Source: Sitta carolinensis
Lineage: Eukaryota; Chordata; Aves; Passeriformes; Sittidae
Assembly (NCBI GenBank): GCA_032173965.1
Contig: CM063283.1
Location: forward strand, 37,880,243 to 37,944,242
Length of the DNA stretch: 64,000 bases
Direction of reading: 5' to 3'
Below, one piece after another: positions 1 through 13,163 of the stretch. Every line of letters starts with the position of its first letter. The first letter of the stretch is position 1. The position numbers and the translations under genes are program-made. The notes beneath the pieces are model-generated. The model was given only the letters and a program-made list of their open reading frames with translations. It searched no databases and was not told the origin of the DNA.

Positions 1-2611
1 TATTCTATGTAATACAGTATATTTTCAAAAGGTTTTAAAAATATCTTATAATTAGCAATTATATTCTCTTCTGCATTTCAACAGGCTACATTAAGTTTTT
101 ATTTTCATTTTTCAAATTATATTTCTTGAAGAAACATGTTGATTACTTTGTATCTACAAGATTATTCTTTTCTAATTACCCATTGCACAAAATGGTAATC
201 AGTTGTACTGCATTGCAGCATCAGTTGGGTAAAATATGGTTAATTAAAAAAAATCTCCGAGTAAGGGAGAAACACGCCTCCAATCTTTAGGACTTTTGCT
301 AACTTTTATAATGTTTAATTTGCTTCATGATTCATATTATTCTCTTTCTGATTTCTTAGAAATTGATAAAGATGAATACACAGACTACTTAAGTAATAAA
401 AGTGCAGAACCATTCTTCTAAAAAAAGTAGCTGCTGAAAAAGTTAAATAAATTACAGGATCAGGGCATAATTCCCATCTTATTAATGCTGTCTAAATCCC
501 AGTTTCCAAATGTACCCTCCATCAAGACACTGGACATCTCCTTCATTTCACCTCTGTCTGCTGCTGTCAATCCACATATTTCCTCCAATTAAGAACTCAA
601 AAAGCAACGTTTAAAAGAGCTTTTGACTGGACATGACATATTTTCAACATTTTGAAAATATTGCTGTTACAGTAGGAAATAAATGAATAAATATGTATTT
701 TATCTCATTTGCATGGCAACAAAGTCTTCTACCTGGGAAAAATATACTATCAAAATGTAAAATATATTCAAACAATTAGGTCATTCAGGAAGGAAAGAAG
801 AATAGGTTCTGGAAATGTCTTTTGATAAAAAAAATTTATATGCACCTTCACTGACTTCCTTCTGAAATGGTTTTAACTTCATTGTTCCTTTATATGTCAA
901 TTTGTCTATTCCAGCACAAACTCAGTGGCATTCCTGACAGAAACCCGTTCTGCAAAGCCTCCAAAGCTAGAGGCTCTGAAGACTTGCTATGTACATTTTT
1001 AATGTCTTTGAGTCATTAGAAAATTTAAACAATAATTTTTTCCATTAGTTCTTATGTAGTTCACTATGTATACAGGATTCAGGTTTTTGCATTTGCAGGA
1101 TGCTTATATGGATTTGAAAAGTATCTTCATACCAGAGCCACAAGAACATCCCCACACACTTTTTAATCATCTTCAAAATAAGCAATTCTCACAATAACCT
1201 AACTCATAAATAACTTGCAAGTGAGTTGGAGAAACATGGCAAATATATGTGTTGCTAAACTGCAGAGGACACCTTACCCTAATATTTTAAATTAATAAGC
1301 GTGGATGGAACACTTTTTCTTTCTTAATGGATTACAGAACTAATGGTTCTTTGGAGGAGGGTGTTTGGATTCAAGATAGCACTTGAAACTAATTCATGGC
1401 TACACAGAAGGTGCTATTTTTAGACCAGGGCACTCAACTAACTAAAATCAGATATAGGAGAATAGCTGACTAGTGACAGCTCTGACAGAAAGAGTATGAG
1501 GATTAATCTGTGGGAACAATATTAACACATTTCAATTAAAAAAAAAAATTAATTTCAGAGGACCAAACAACAGTAAAAATAAAAAGTCAAGTAAAGAAAT
1601 CCTAGTGCTCTGCTTATCAGAAACATGATCTTCCATATGAGAGTATTCAGGTAAAGAAAGTGCATTCATAAGGACAGGTGTGCCAGTTAGAAAACCCATG
1701 GAACAATGCAACACAAACTTACACAATAAACATCGTAAAATGCAAAATGAATAAATAATAATGCCAATCTTCCATGAAATTAATTACATTTTGTTTGTTA
1801 TTTTAGCTTCAGCTGCTAAAAAATATTTTTTAGACTGAATTTTATTAATTCAGCAAATCTATCTTTTTGAATGTTATCATATCCATACTAAACACTGAAG
1901 TGACAAAGAGAAAGGCAGTAGAAGGAAACCTGGTCTGTCTCCCCCTCCTTGTAGCTTCAGGCCTGTGAGTGAGTAGAAATTGGTCACTTCATTTGAAATA
2001 AATAGCCTTACCAAGAGAGAATGTTATCCAGGCTTTATCTTTCCTCTTGGAGCTGTTCCACTTTGTAGTAATAAATTATTGACTCAATTGGTGAGAAACA
2101 ATGACATTATAGCCATGGAGTTTAGAGTTTACTGATGGGAAATTAAATTTTCATGTTCAGGTCCTTGCTTCAGTGGATATTCAAAATTCATCAGAAAAAA
2201 TTGTCAAAGATCAGTAATCCCCACTCAAATGACTTAATTAGAATAGTCTGTGTGAATAAGAGACATCAAGCAGGTGCTCTCATCTGTTAGGGGAATACCC
2301 ACTCAATATATTATTGTCTAGTTAGGAGGCAGTAATTTCTGAAATAATTTCAATTTTTATACTGCAAGTGAATGGTCAATATATTTTAGTACTGGATAAG
2401 GTAAAATAATGTCTTCTGGGTCCTTTCAGAGGCTACCTGGATCTAAAGCTGCTTAGCTCCATGATAGGAAGCTTTGTTTTAAGAGGGAACTCAATCCTTT
2501 GTCCTGTTGGATTGCTTCCATAGCTTTTCACTCACTCGGAAGGTACCTATTAATATGTCCTATTATCCCATGCAAATTTTTATGGGCATAGTCACGGAAT
2601 TCATAAGTATT
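1..2611. other. AT-rich sequence with no recognised gene or repeat
   Basis: The stretch is AT-rich and stop-dense on both strands. Its only open frame above 60 codons (1532-1726, - strand) is low in complexity and resembles no family I know. I saw no CR1, LTR or long microsatellite here. It is best read as intergenic or intronic DNA. Confidence 0.5.
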
Positions 2612-3353
2612 CCATTAAGTCCATAGGCCCTGTTGAGACATATCCGCAGATCCCAAGGGAGCTAGCAGATTTTATTCTGAGGTCATTCTTATCAATGTTT
2701 GATGGATCATGGTGACTGAGAAAAGTGCCCAAAGATGGGATGAAAGCAGATGTCACTCCCATCTTCAAGAAAGGCAACTAGAAGGACTCAGAAAAGTACA
2801 AGCCAGACAGCCTCATTTTCATCCCTAGGAAGTTTATGGAGTAGCTATTCTTGGAAAACACTGCCATGCACATTAAGGACAAAATAATGGAGTCAGCCTG
2901 GATTCACCCATGGAAATTCATGCTTGACAACTTTTTAAACTTCTCTGAGAAATCTTCTTGCCTGGTAGATATAGGGAATATAGTCTACCTGGGCTTCAGG
3001 GGGGGTTTTGACATTTATGTGCACAGCAGCACACATATATACCTGACAGGATAGTGCAAAGAGGAGAGAACCAGGGTGTTTTTAATGATGCTCAGTGAAA
3101 AGACAGGAGGCAGTGGGCACACACTGAAATACAGGAGATTACCTCTGAGCATCAGGAAGTGATTTTTACTGTGGGGGTGAATGAATCATGGCACAGGGTG
3201 CCCAGAAAGGTTGTGGAGTCTGGATCTTTGAAGACATTAAAAGAATGTCCACATAGGATCCTGGGCAACAGGCTCTAGGTATCCTGGTTAAAGCAGAGGG
3301 ATTGGACTAGATGATCACCACAGACCCCTTCCACCCTCATTCATTCTGTGATA
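2612..3353 (+). mobile_element. CR1 LINE fragment, reverse transcriptase part joined to 3' end
   Basis: Degenerate reverse-transcriptase (RT) coding sequence of a CR1 non-LTR retrotransposon, followed by the family's 3' UTR. Visible RT pieces are RELAD near 2660, VTPIFKKGN near 2750-2780, a diverged YRPVSL-type block, and YLGFRGGFDI near 2981-3013, which corresponds to YLDFSKAFDT of palm motif A. The catalytic Asp of YLD is Gly here, and in-frame stops and frame shifts occur, so it is dead. Around 3030-3063 the sequence jumps from the RT into the 3' UTR, so the rest of the RT is deleted. The copy ends with the typical CR1 tail containing ggattggactagatgatc and an attctgtga-like end. The 5' end is truncated, as is usual for CR1. 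The family assignment is from memory of the consensus. Confidence 0.9.
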
Positions 3354-6300
3354 GTGAATTCTCTTTGAGATGCATTTCAAGGACTGGCATTACAAATTTC
3401 TGTGCAGAGATAGATCTGAATGGACATGGGATTTAAGTTCCTTAAGTGGCCTTCAAGCATAATGTAAAACTCTAGGATAATCCTCTCTTCCATAACTGAA
3501 TCCCTTTCATGGGAAAATTCCTCAGGTATCTGAAGTATTCCTCAGGTATCCAATACGCATGCTGACAGTGGCTGAGCAAATTTCTCTGTATGTGTTTCTA
3601 AGACCAATTAGGATCTTCACAGAAAGTGCTGTCAACATAGTTATAAAACGTATATTGTTAAGAAGTGACAACTTACATCATTATGGCAAACACTGGCCCA
3701 AAAAATGTGTTAATGTATGGGACTTATCTACTTATGTTCAAAATAAATATAAAGAATTAGTCATTATTTAACACTTTCATTGCATTACTCATAAGGGAAG
3801 AAAAAGACCTAAGGCCTTAACTTTCTTAACTCTAACAAAGATTTAAAAAATTATTTGTAAAAATGTATCATAATTACCAGACTATGAAACAATTTTAGCT
3901 GGGAAAAAAGTTATAAAATTGTGTATAATGTGGTAAAGAAGCCAAGAAAATAGGAAAGAAACAAAAACAGAGAGAGTGAGCTTGAATCTTCAAGCTAGTT
4001 CTATAAGAAGTTTTCTAGAACAGCTGCATTTCAAACCAAAGTGCATTTCATATATTCATGCACTTCATTCAGTAACTGGCCAATGTAAGACCCAATCCTT
4101 TTTGTACAACTTCTTCCAGCAATAAAAACTCCAACAGGTTGACACCATCATCATGCCTGTCCCAGACATATTTAAAATAGAAATAATAATTTTCTTGAAA
4201 ATCTATTTGCATAAAAGTTGCAAGGTATTTCAGGGATTCTCCACATTGTCATTTCTCTATATGGCTGGAAAGTATATTTGATAAAGCATGTAATAAATCA
4301 TATGATTTATAAGGGAGAGTAAAATGGATGATTTGAAAATTGATCTCTTATTGATATTAAACTTGGTGTCTACTCTCTGTGAAGTTTCTAAAAAGAAAAT
4401 TATGGAGCTGAAGCATAAATCTGCCACTACAGGTGTTTTCACACAACATTAATACTCCTTTTGGAAGTGACACCACTCCTAAAACATTCAAACCCATATT
4501 TTTACTAGCTCTCAATTTCATGTGTGTTGATACTATCCCAGATGCAAGAGTATGGGAGAGTTTAACACATCTATTTGGATGTAAGTCATGAAGTATATTA
4601 TTAGCACCATAAATTTCTATCTATCATATAGAATGATACTGAAGAATGAACAATATTCCAACTTAAGTAAAAGAATCTCAAATTATAGACAATGATTTTT
4701 TAGGAAATAAAGTAGTGCTTTTACAAATACATGCCCACATTTTTGGGTTTACTTTTATTTCATTGCAGAATGCAAATAAAATAAGAGTAATAAACTTGTC
4801 ACATTACAAATACATGCAACATTCCAGTATAAAATAGATAAGCAGAAGTAATTAGTTGGAATATGTAGAACAAAGAATTACCCTTAAAATATTTACAGCA
4901 TTAGTTTTGATATTCCCTTTGACTGGTTTATTTGCTGAAATTAATTAAAGTTTTACAGGAGCTTTCAAAAGGATAGTTGCAATCTGAAATCTTAAACATC
5001 ATATTTCCCATGTATTAGAATGGACTGCCTATAGTTTAAATTATGAAAACGACAAAGGCAATAATTAGAAGGCTTGTTAAATAGAAGATGCTACTTTATA
5101 AATTATTGCTTCATAAATATGTCACTTTTAAAACCAAAGACAATACTGATAAAGGAAAATAAATGAGCAGAGTTTAGGAATTGTACAAGAAGTACTATAA
5201 ACAAAAAAACGGATTGGGCTTTAAATTTCCAGCCTCCAAGGTCTAGGTGAAAAACCTTCACATACTGAAGCTAGAGCAACAAATTTCAACTTTCAAAACT
5301 GACACTCAAGTAAGCATTCAGCTCAGAAGATTGACATTATATTACATCTTTTTCAGCAAAGAAAGGAAGATGACAATTCATATAGATGCAGCACAATAAA
5401 TGGAAGATGAAGAAAATTTTAAGTGGTCAAATAAAATTAAGTGTGCAAAGAGATGTAAATTATTTTAAAGGTTTAGTTACTTTTCATATAATTTTATGAT
5501 ATATTTAAAAAGTAAATATCTATATATTTGTTTCAGTATAGATCTTTCCTCAGTGCAAAATTTCAGACAGTAAACAGAAACTTGCCTAATAATAACTCTA
5601 GAAAGGTTTTTATTCATGCTCCATTCTTTACCTGAGATCAAATAGACAGTGTAATCACCCTGCCTGTGGAAAATAAAATATTTCCGCATGTATTTATATT
5701 GTTAAGTCAAATATCTAATAGATCCATCTATGTATTTGTTATTCCATTAACCAGATTAACAACATATGGTATGAACATATCTCATCACCCAGTTATATTG
5801 CATTGTACATCTTATGCATAGCTGATGATAAATGGGGCAATAACACATTAACAAGCTGAAGCTGTATATAACAAGCCTTGATTTTTTTTCAGCATTAATA
5901 TTTAATAAATTAATTAATGTGTTGAAGTAATAAACTTAAAGATTACTTTGTGTTATAGCAGTGGAGCAATATATTTTGGCTACTAACAATAAAGTCACAA
6001 ATAAATGCTTTTAGTTGGCAGCCTCAAAGAAAATTATTTACACAATGCTTGCACAGCACTTTTAAGAAAAAGCATTAAGCATTCCATATTGAGTCGATAA
6101 AAAACACCTTAATAGTGTAAAGATGGAGAAAACTTCTCCTTTATTCATGAATTTACAAGTTTTTTCCCTTCTTATCACTACCCCACTAATTAACTTCATG
6201 GAGTAAACTAGCACAAAATAATAGAGAAAATAATTTGTAAAAAAAATTATCCTACTATCATTTTCTGTAGAAAAAGTAATTTCTCTGGCTATTAATGATT

Positions 6301-7020
6301 TAAAATAATTTATTTGTTTAAGTTTCTTTACATGTATATAAGTTCTGCAAGTGTTTGATACCCTTATAGTAAATGTGAATACTACTAAATTATAAATCTG
6401 TGCATGTATTTAAGGAAATAAAAATGTCTGTATGGGGAGAGACCAAAGAATTATCTAGCACAAAATCCTGACAACAGTCAACAATGGATGTTTAGGAAAG
6501 AATATAACAAAAACAAATGAAGAGGCAGCAAATCTGATCAAGAAACTTACATAAAATTATGTAGAGTATTAGTGAATAAAAATATATATAGTCCTGATTT
6601 TCAATTACTTACATATAGATAAGAAGAAATAAGACAGTGGCTTAAATTGCTGAGAGTGTAAAGTTTTATGAAGACTACAGAAATCACTCATCAGCCTCAG
6701 TGAGCATTTACTTTCTCCAGACTACCTGACAATAACAGAACAAACTTGCAGTGTAAAATTTAAAATAAGTATGCACTTAACATTCAACCTTGAAATGTCT
6801 TATGCTAAGGGAGCAGTGCCGCACAGTGGTGTGGGAACACTACTCATGTAAGAAAGAATTGGAGGACCTAACAGAATCAGTTTAGATGCTGACTTTGTGT
6901 AATATCTGGCTACAAGTCTGAATATAAAACCATGCAGATTCATTTCCATTGACATTATGAAGGGCACTAAATTTCTCTGAGGAGATGATAGCACTATTAT
7001 TTACGGACAGTGGAATGGTA
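3354..7020. other. AT-rich sequence with no recognised gene
   Basis: About 3.7 kb of AT-rich DNA without a recognisable repeat or coding exon. A 13-base direct duplication (ttcctcaggtatc) occurs at about 3518 and 3538. Open frames of 60-70 codons on both strands are no more than expected by chance in this composition. Confidence 0.5.
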
Positions 7021-7076
7021 TTAAAACAAAACAAAACAAAACAATCCCAAAACAGAACAAAATACCCCAAAAACCC
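7021..7076 (+). repeat. (AAAAC)n simple repeat
   Basis: Four AAAAC units are followed by degenerate A-rich units with CCCAAAA interruptions. This A/C-rich low-complexity type recurs in this window near 12090 and 34630. Confidence 0.85.
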
Positions 7077-7943
7077 AGTTCAGCTGTTTTATTAGAAAGT
7101 GTGTAATGTGTCAGCGCTTAGGTCTTCAGAATAACTGTGTGATTCAGAACTAAATTGGGCCAGTGACACTTTGAAATGAAGGCAAGTTACAGTTTCTCTC
7201 TGTAGGCACTGAATTTATTTGCAAATGTAGAAGTAACCGCTGTCATACTGTGACATTCTAACTTCTGGCCTTGTGTTTCTCCATGTCCTCTCAAAGTGTC
7301 CTGTCCATGTCCTATATTTAGCATCACATAGTATAGCAACTCATGTCTGGTTTCTTTTTCTGCTTCAGTTTAGATGTATGTTTGCCACACCCTGCTTTAC
7401 CTTCCCAGCAGTGGTTATTGAGCTCAGTTCAGTCTTTACAAGTTACTTAGGAAATAAACCAACACAGTATAATGTGTATGAAGCATCAGCAAGCCCAAAA
7501 TACAAATACAGTGAGAACAAGTGCTTAGTAGCTACTTAATGGTAGCAATAATTTTTTAGCAGTGATTAAAAATAATTATAAATACACAAGCCAAAAAGCT
7601 TTGCAAATAAGACAGTGTGCCAAATGGACAAATTTGCTCTTTGGAATTAGTCCTGTTTAATAAAATAAACATCATTAGATAGCCAAATAATCCAAAATTG
7701 ATCACCACAAGCTGAATGTAAAAAAAGTTCTTAATTGAACTGCTTTTAAAAATCAATGCTCTGATGAAAGACTGAACTTTCCAGATAGACATTGACCAGA
7801 AAGTTTAAACTTTTCCTTAATGTCCTGAGTATAGCAGAAGGTGCCTTTGCCAAACCTCCTGTCATTTGTGAGAGGCATCCAATGAAAATATTTGTGATAA
7901 CCAATGATAATAAATAAATAAATATTTTTAAGACTGCCCAAAA
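7077..7943. other. AT-rich sequence with no recognised gene
   Basis: No recognisable repeat or gene. An 88-codon open frame on the + strand (7273-7539) is rich in Cys, Phe and Val and has no family resemblance I can name. A short AAAT run lies at about 7910-7925, just before the TA/TG microsatellite. Confidence 0.45.
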
Positions 7944-7947
7944 ATAC

Positions 7948-7979
<32 letters not shown>

Positions 7980-8107
7980 CTGTGTGTATGTATATATGTG
8001 TATATATGTATGCATATGTGTGTGTGTGGATATATATACACCCATATACATATTCGTATATCTATACATGTACATATATATATATGCACATACATATACA
8101 TGCATAT
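7944..8107. repeat. Compound (TA)n/(TG)n microsatellite
   Basis: About 160 bp of alternating purine-pyrimidine sequence. A TA tract runs into a TG tract, followed by interrupted TATG, CATA and TA units. It is open in several frames on both strands and so produces spurious frames of up to 119 codons rich in Tyr, Ile, His and Cys. Such tracts can adopt Z-DNA or cruciform structures and are usually length-polymorphic. No gene is implied. Confidence 0.95.
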
Positions 8108-9003
8108 TTTACTTCAGGATGTGAATGGTTTGGCCAGCAAAGGGACAAAGAAATGTGCAGTTTTCTCTGGGAAGCGTAGCAAAACTTGCAAATAGTGACA
8201 CAAGTAGCAGATATGGCAGGCAGAAAACATAAAAAATAAGGTTGGCGTAAGGGCTTGCAAGTAAGCAAGACATCCTGATAAATGTAGGAGAAGGATGAAA
8301 GGAAAATGAAAACTAAGATAACCGGCAGTGGGCACAGATGATATTCTCCATCTTTTAAGAGAGAGAAGCAGCATGGAAACATAGTCTTGAATGAAGTAAT
8401 CCAGGTAAAAATATACTTCTGCTTTAGTCTGATTTTCTTTGTCTCAATAATGGTAACCTCAATCTCAGTAACTAAGAATAACCAAGGACCACAGGCCTCA
8501 GTGCTATTTATAAGACATCAATTGTGTATACATTTAATTTTCATATAGTTTTGCATATAAGTTTCAAAGACTAACAGCTGTGTATATGAACTGCCTAGTA
8601 ATAGCAGCAACTTTCAAACTGTGCTCCTAAGAAAATTCAGTCAAGTATTTAAAAGAAGCCAAGTGAATCAGACAATTGTCACAGTGACTCCTAAATCTGA
8701 GAGACATAACATGTGTAGGTGTATAGAAATATTTACATACATACATGTGTGTGTGTTAGTCTATTTGTGTTCTCTATATATGTACATGTATAAAGATATT
8801 CAGCTTGAATAATACATACTTACTAACTCCATTCTGTTGTGATTTTCATGAACAAGCCAGATCAAAATGAGTTTTTGAATTTTGTAGTTCTTTCACAATG
8901 GGTCAGCTAAAATCAATGGAACCATTCCACTCACTTCCAATGAGTCCCACATAAGAATGCAATCAATCTCTGTGAGTCCAAACTATGATAGTAATTGCTG
9001 TTG
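8108..9003. other. AT-rich sequence with a small TG run
   Basis: No gene recognised. A short catacatacatgtgtgtgtg tract lies at about 8733-8757. The remainder looks unique. Confidence 0.5.
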
Positions 9004-9022
9004 AAAAAAAAAAAAAAAAAAA
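9004..9022 (+). repeat. A19 homopolymer
   Basis: Nineteen uninterrupted A residues lie some 60 bases upstream of the exon-like segment at 9084. No recognisable SINE or processed gene precedes it, so its origin is unclear. Confidence 0.9.
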
Positions 9023-9083
9023 CAAGCATGTTGAGGTGTTCCAGTTTTAAAGCGAACTTTTTGATGTTGATTCAAACTTCCAG

Positions 9084-9283
9084 GTCTAGTAATGAACCAC
9101 AGAGGGAAAACAATAGCGGATTGCTGGCCTGTTCCACATGGTAACACCATCAACTGCGTCAAGATAGTAGAGTCTGCTAATGGACCTGGAGCAAGGTACT
9201 GTGCTACAGCACCACTTCAAGTCCTGACTGTTGCAACCGACCAATCAGCCAAAACCCCACTCTGTACTGGCTATATTAAAAAG
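9084..9283 (+). other. Exon-like open segment, product not recognised
   Basis: A 200-bp stretch whose GC content, judged by eye, is near one half against roughly one third around it. It is preceded by an AG (aaacttccag) and followed by AAG|gtaagc, a near-ideal vertebrate 5' splice site. One frame is open across it. The only ATG in frame is at 9092, and a stop in the same frame lies just upstream at 9068. The encoded peptide (about 66 residues) has four Cys and segments such as CWPVPHGNTINC, GPGARYCATAPLQV and TPLCTGYIKK. If it is an exon, it begins with two bases completing a codon (phase 1) and ends in phase 0. The polypyrimidine tract before the AG is weak. The frame continues past the donor to a stop at 9350, giving 86 codons in all. 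I do not recognise the family. It could be an internal exon of an unidentified gene, a relic of a retrocopy, or chance. Confidence 0.25.
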
Positions 9284-10497
9284 GTAAGCACACATAAGGT
9301 CAAAAGGTATTATAATAGAGATAAAATTAGTGGTAAGGAGTTACTATCTTAGTAATAGTAACAGCAACAGTAATAGACTTTTAATATCTAATAATGAATA
9401 TTGCATCTGTATAATAGTGAAAGGAGACATTACAAAGGTGATGAGTAAAGTAGTGAAAGAAGTAGCAGTATTTGAAAGTTTGAGATCTTTCATATATAAA
9501 AAAACAATTAAGGGGAAAAATAGTTAAAATACAAACTATGCCTTTTAACAGTAGGCATTAATTAATAAAGTATTAATAAAATAAATGGAAAACATGAAGC
9601 TACACAAATCAGCCAGTGTGAAGACTGCTCAAATATATTTATCAAATTGTACTTCAAAGTAATTTATAAATTAAGAAAACTAGAGGATCACAAAAAAAAA
9701 GTTCATTTGGGAGCCAAGTTCTTGCTTCATCACAAAAAGAAAACAGTACAAATTTTTTACTGCTATTCCATAAGCTCTAAACTTTGTATTCATTCTTTTT
9801 TAATATATCTTTACCAGTTTCCTATATATTGTGTGCACCTCCTCTCAAAAACTGTCTCTCCTTTCATGGCTTTTAATCTATAATCTGTGCTACTTCTCTA
9901 TGCCACCAAGCAAAATTTTGGCCATCTATAGTATACAAAAGCATAGCAAGCTTTTTATAACTATAATTCAGTGGCTGACAGATTCCATATGAGACAGGGC
10001 TTGATGCCTGCAGAATCTCTTTTCCATTTGACAGTGTACAAACTCACCAAATCATTTGGAAAAACAATAAAAAGGCATTTGGACATGTTAGATGTTTGAA
10101 AACTAGTTAGTTTCCAAAAAGTTAATGAATTAAATGTATTATCATGGCTTACCACTCACTTATTTTTCCTTAAAGGAAATCAGACAAAATAATCTTTGGG
10201 CTATACAACAGATTTATTTGAGAGGGCACTTTTTTTACAACTATTTCATTGTGGAGGCTGTTAAACAGCAAATGAACATGAAGGCATGCTCCACTGAAAT
10301 TTAAAATGAACTGCCACTATTAGTTGAAAGGAGCTGGACAAGAACTCTTTATGAAGTAAAGGGGAGAAAAACCCCACAAGCCAACAATCAGAGTGAAATT
10401 GGTTTCCAAAAGCTGCAGTTGTGGAAGGATATTAACACAAGAAATCTTGCTATTGTGTGGTGTGGAATTTATAGGTTTCTGAATAAAATTGTTATAA
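9284..10497. other. AT-rich sequence with no recognised gene
   Basis: Sequence downstream of the exon-like segment. It contains AGTAATAG-type short-period sequence near 9350-9375 and short chance open frames. No repeat family was recognised until the CR1 copy at 10498. Confidence 0.45.
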
Positions 10498-10998
10498 ATA
10501 TAGAGTCACAGAAAAGCTGAGATTAGAAGGGTCACTTGAGACTGCCTAGTCCAAATGCCCTACTAAAATTGCACCAGCTAGAGCAGGTTGCTCATGACTG
10601 TATGCAGTAGGGTCTTGAATGCCTCTACAGATAGAGACTGCACAGACTTTCTGAGAAACCCGTTGGACATTCTTAAAATGTATCTTTTCTTATGTTCAAA
10701 TGGAACATATATTTCAATTTCTTATGTTCAGATAGAACTTCTATTTCAGTTTCTGCCCATTGTCTTTTCTACATTTACTGAATACAACTGAGAGGAGTAT
10801 ATCTTGATCTTATCATTTATAAATACTAATAAGTTTCCTTCTGTCTTCCTTCCCTCCTCCAGTTTGAATAGTACCAGCACATTCAGCATCAATTTGTACC
10901 AACAGATGCTTCTTCCCATTCAACTTTGTGGCCTTTCACAGGAATATTCATATCTCTGTTGTATTTCAGAGTCCAGAACTATGTCTGGCAGTCCAAAA
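10498..10998 (-). mobile_element. CR1 LINE 3'-end fragment
   Basis: On the - strand this is a CR1 3' UTR. It starts at the 3' terminus (tagagtcacagaa near 10499), runs through the block corresponding to 'gagcaggttgc' (about 10582) and 'tgttcagatagaacttc' (about 10726-10742), and ends near 10998 in the 'cagagtccagaac' block. It carries many substitutions and small indels, including a local duplication of the 'tcttatgttcaaatgg' block near 10690 and 10720. Only the 3' end is present, as expected from 5' truncation during target-primed reverse transcription. Confidence 0.88.
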
Positions 10999-12085
10999 GA
11001 AAGAAAAGAAAAGATCCCCTCCTGAACCTACCAGCAATAATATTGCCAATGTAACACAGTAAGCTGTCAACCTGCGTTGCCATAAGAGCACATCACTGGA
11101 CATAATTTGTTATTTATGGAAAGGGATTAAAACAAATTAAGTTAAAACAAAGAAGAGGTAACTGATTTTGAAGTGACCACCTCTTAAAATTTGTCTTCAG
11201 CAAAGACAGCTAGGAAAAAAAAATGTCTATTGGAATACTTTTAAGAGTTTAAGAAGACAGTGTGTTTCATCATAAACTAAAGTAGAAGGTAGATGTAATT
11301 GCAACAGACAAAAATTTCCTCCTTTATGAAATTTAAATAATTTAAATCTTATCCCAAATGTAGTTCAAAATTCTGGTCAAATTCACCTTTTATTAGAGTG
11401 AGATTAGCAATTCAGGGTTGCTATTTGTGAATGTCAACAAAATATCAAAGTTTATGAGTTAATATTTGAAGGAAGAAATATGCTATATAATCACAAAATT
11501 ATTTAAATGAACGTGTTAGTGCAATGTTGAATAAAGACAAATACAATAAAGATATTTTAATAAAATAAACATATTAAACAGTGAAGGTGAAAAGGGCTCA
11601 GTTGAAAGTGATGAACATTCACAACGCTTCCTGAAATCAGGAGAATTTTAAATTATTTTATGCATTCCAATTCATGTCTCATTAATATTAATATTAATAT
11701 TGGTTAGATACCTAGGAGAGGCAGAACTGAATATATAGTTCGCAGTTTCCATCTTAATCCAAGAATTGTCTTCAGAGGTGTTAAAGGAGTTCTCGTGGCA
11801 AAGCAGCTGCAATCTTGCTGGGTTACTTTGGCAATACTTTTGCTAGTGGTAGGTTCTTCCAGGTGATTCTTCTAGTTTCATCTCATTCTTTTGTCTCCCA
11901 ATCCCAAAACTCTGTTCACTATTCTTCTAGGTCTCTGACAGATAGTAGGTAGAATAGCAGAAGTCGCAAGCAAATCTTTCTTCCCTTAAGTCCACAACTG
12001 TTACTTTAAATCACCGGGGTCCATTAAATACTTGCTAGATATCAACAAAACTTATTTCTTTTTAAGATGTATGGATATGTCTTAC
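10999..12085. other. AT-rich sequence with no recognised gene
   Basis: No gene or repeat family recognised. A short attaat run (four to five units) lies at about 11682-11702. Confidence 0.5.
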
Positions 12086-12302
12086 AAACAAAAAACCCCA
12101 AACAAATGCAGTCCACACAAACAAATAAACAAACAAAAAGTATGAAAGAAATACATATTAGCTCATTTCCATTTACAGAAGAGAATTGATAAAAACAGGA
12201 ATGTGCCTGGAAAGCTATGAACCTGCTATAACAGCTGTTATTTAAGTGTGAAAGAATACATTATGAAATAAATAAATAAATAAACAAACAAACAAACAAA
12301 TA
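12086..12302 (+). repeat. AAAC/AAAT-rich simple repeats
   Basis: Two A-rich tetranucleotide stretches: AAAC/AAAT units at about 12086-12140, and a cleaner run of AAAT units switching to AAAC units at 12265-12302. About 125 bp of unremarkable sequence lies between them. Confidence 0.85.
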
Positions 12303-13163
12303 TCCCTGCAAAAATATGTTACCTTTTTTTTATAAAAGTCAATATTATGTTATGGTAAATTAACAAGCATAGTAGAAAAATATTGCTGAGGTGTTCTCTA
12401 TGAGGGTCAGACAGGCAGTCAAAATGTAGCAAGAATGTTTGTAGGTTAAGATGTATATATATTTGCCAGACTATGAAAGGAGTAAAAAGCTTAGAAATTC
12501 ACCCATTTCAATATACACATGCCTGGTCTTCTAATGATCACACTGGACTGTGATAAAAATAGAAAACATTAGCAGGGGCAACATAACTATACAGAGATCA
12601 ACAAGTTAACTTCTGACTTAAAACATACACCAAATATATATTGTATATTAACAGATAAACTTAAATGAACTGATTTACTTTTGTTCTGGGGTGCAGCAGA
12701 AGTCAAAGTTCAGGTCAAAAAATGCCATGGAACAGTGTTGCTATGTGTGAAACAGCTGTGGTAACATTTGGGGAAACCCTCAAATTAACATCATTATTTC
12801 AAAATAAAAACACAGAAGCATTGTAAAAAGGGAGTCTGGAGATGATATTGGGTAAAGAGAGAAAGAGGAAATGAAAAGTCTAAATATTAAGAAAACATCA
12901 TAGATATAGATGTGGAAATTGCATAAATTAATTAGGAAAAAAGGGATAACAGAAGCAACAGCCAGCAAAATTTCAAGCATTACAAGCAGAATTTGTAAAA
13001 TATGAATTAGAGTAATGGCAGAACCAAGACTCCATGCTTTGCAAAAAGTTTGCAAAAACTTAAACATCTCTGCCAAACGACAAGCAGACAAGCCTGGTCT
13101 TCTGAAATCTTGCCTTGAATGGTTTTGTTGGATTTTTTAAATGAAGATTTTCAATGTGGAAGG
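12303..13163. other. AT-rich sequence with no recognised gene
   Basis: Holds a 103-codon frame on the - strand (12780-13091) rich in Leu, Ile, Phe and Ser. This hydrophobic composition is what random AT-rich DNA gives. I see no signal peptide or regular transmembrane spacing that would support a real gene. Confidence 0.45.

Noticed and set aside
7746..8195. Frames of 69-119 codons on both strands across the TA/TG repeat
   Set aside because: They are translations of a dinucleotide repeat (Tyr/Ile/His/Cys periodic) and have no independent support.
8848..9028. Possible small retrocopy ending in A19 with an aacaagc duplication
   Set aside because: Part of the matching heptamer overlaps the A-run, leaving only five informative bases, which is well within chance. 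No source RNA was recognised.
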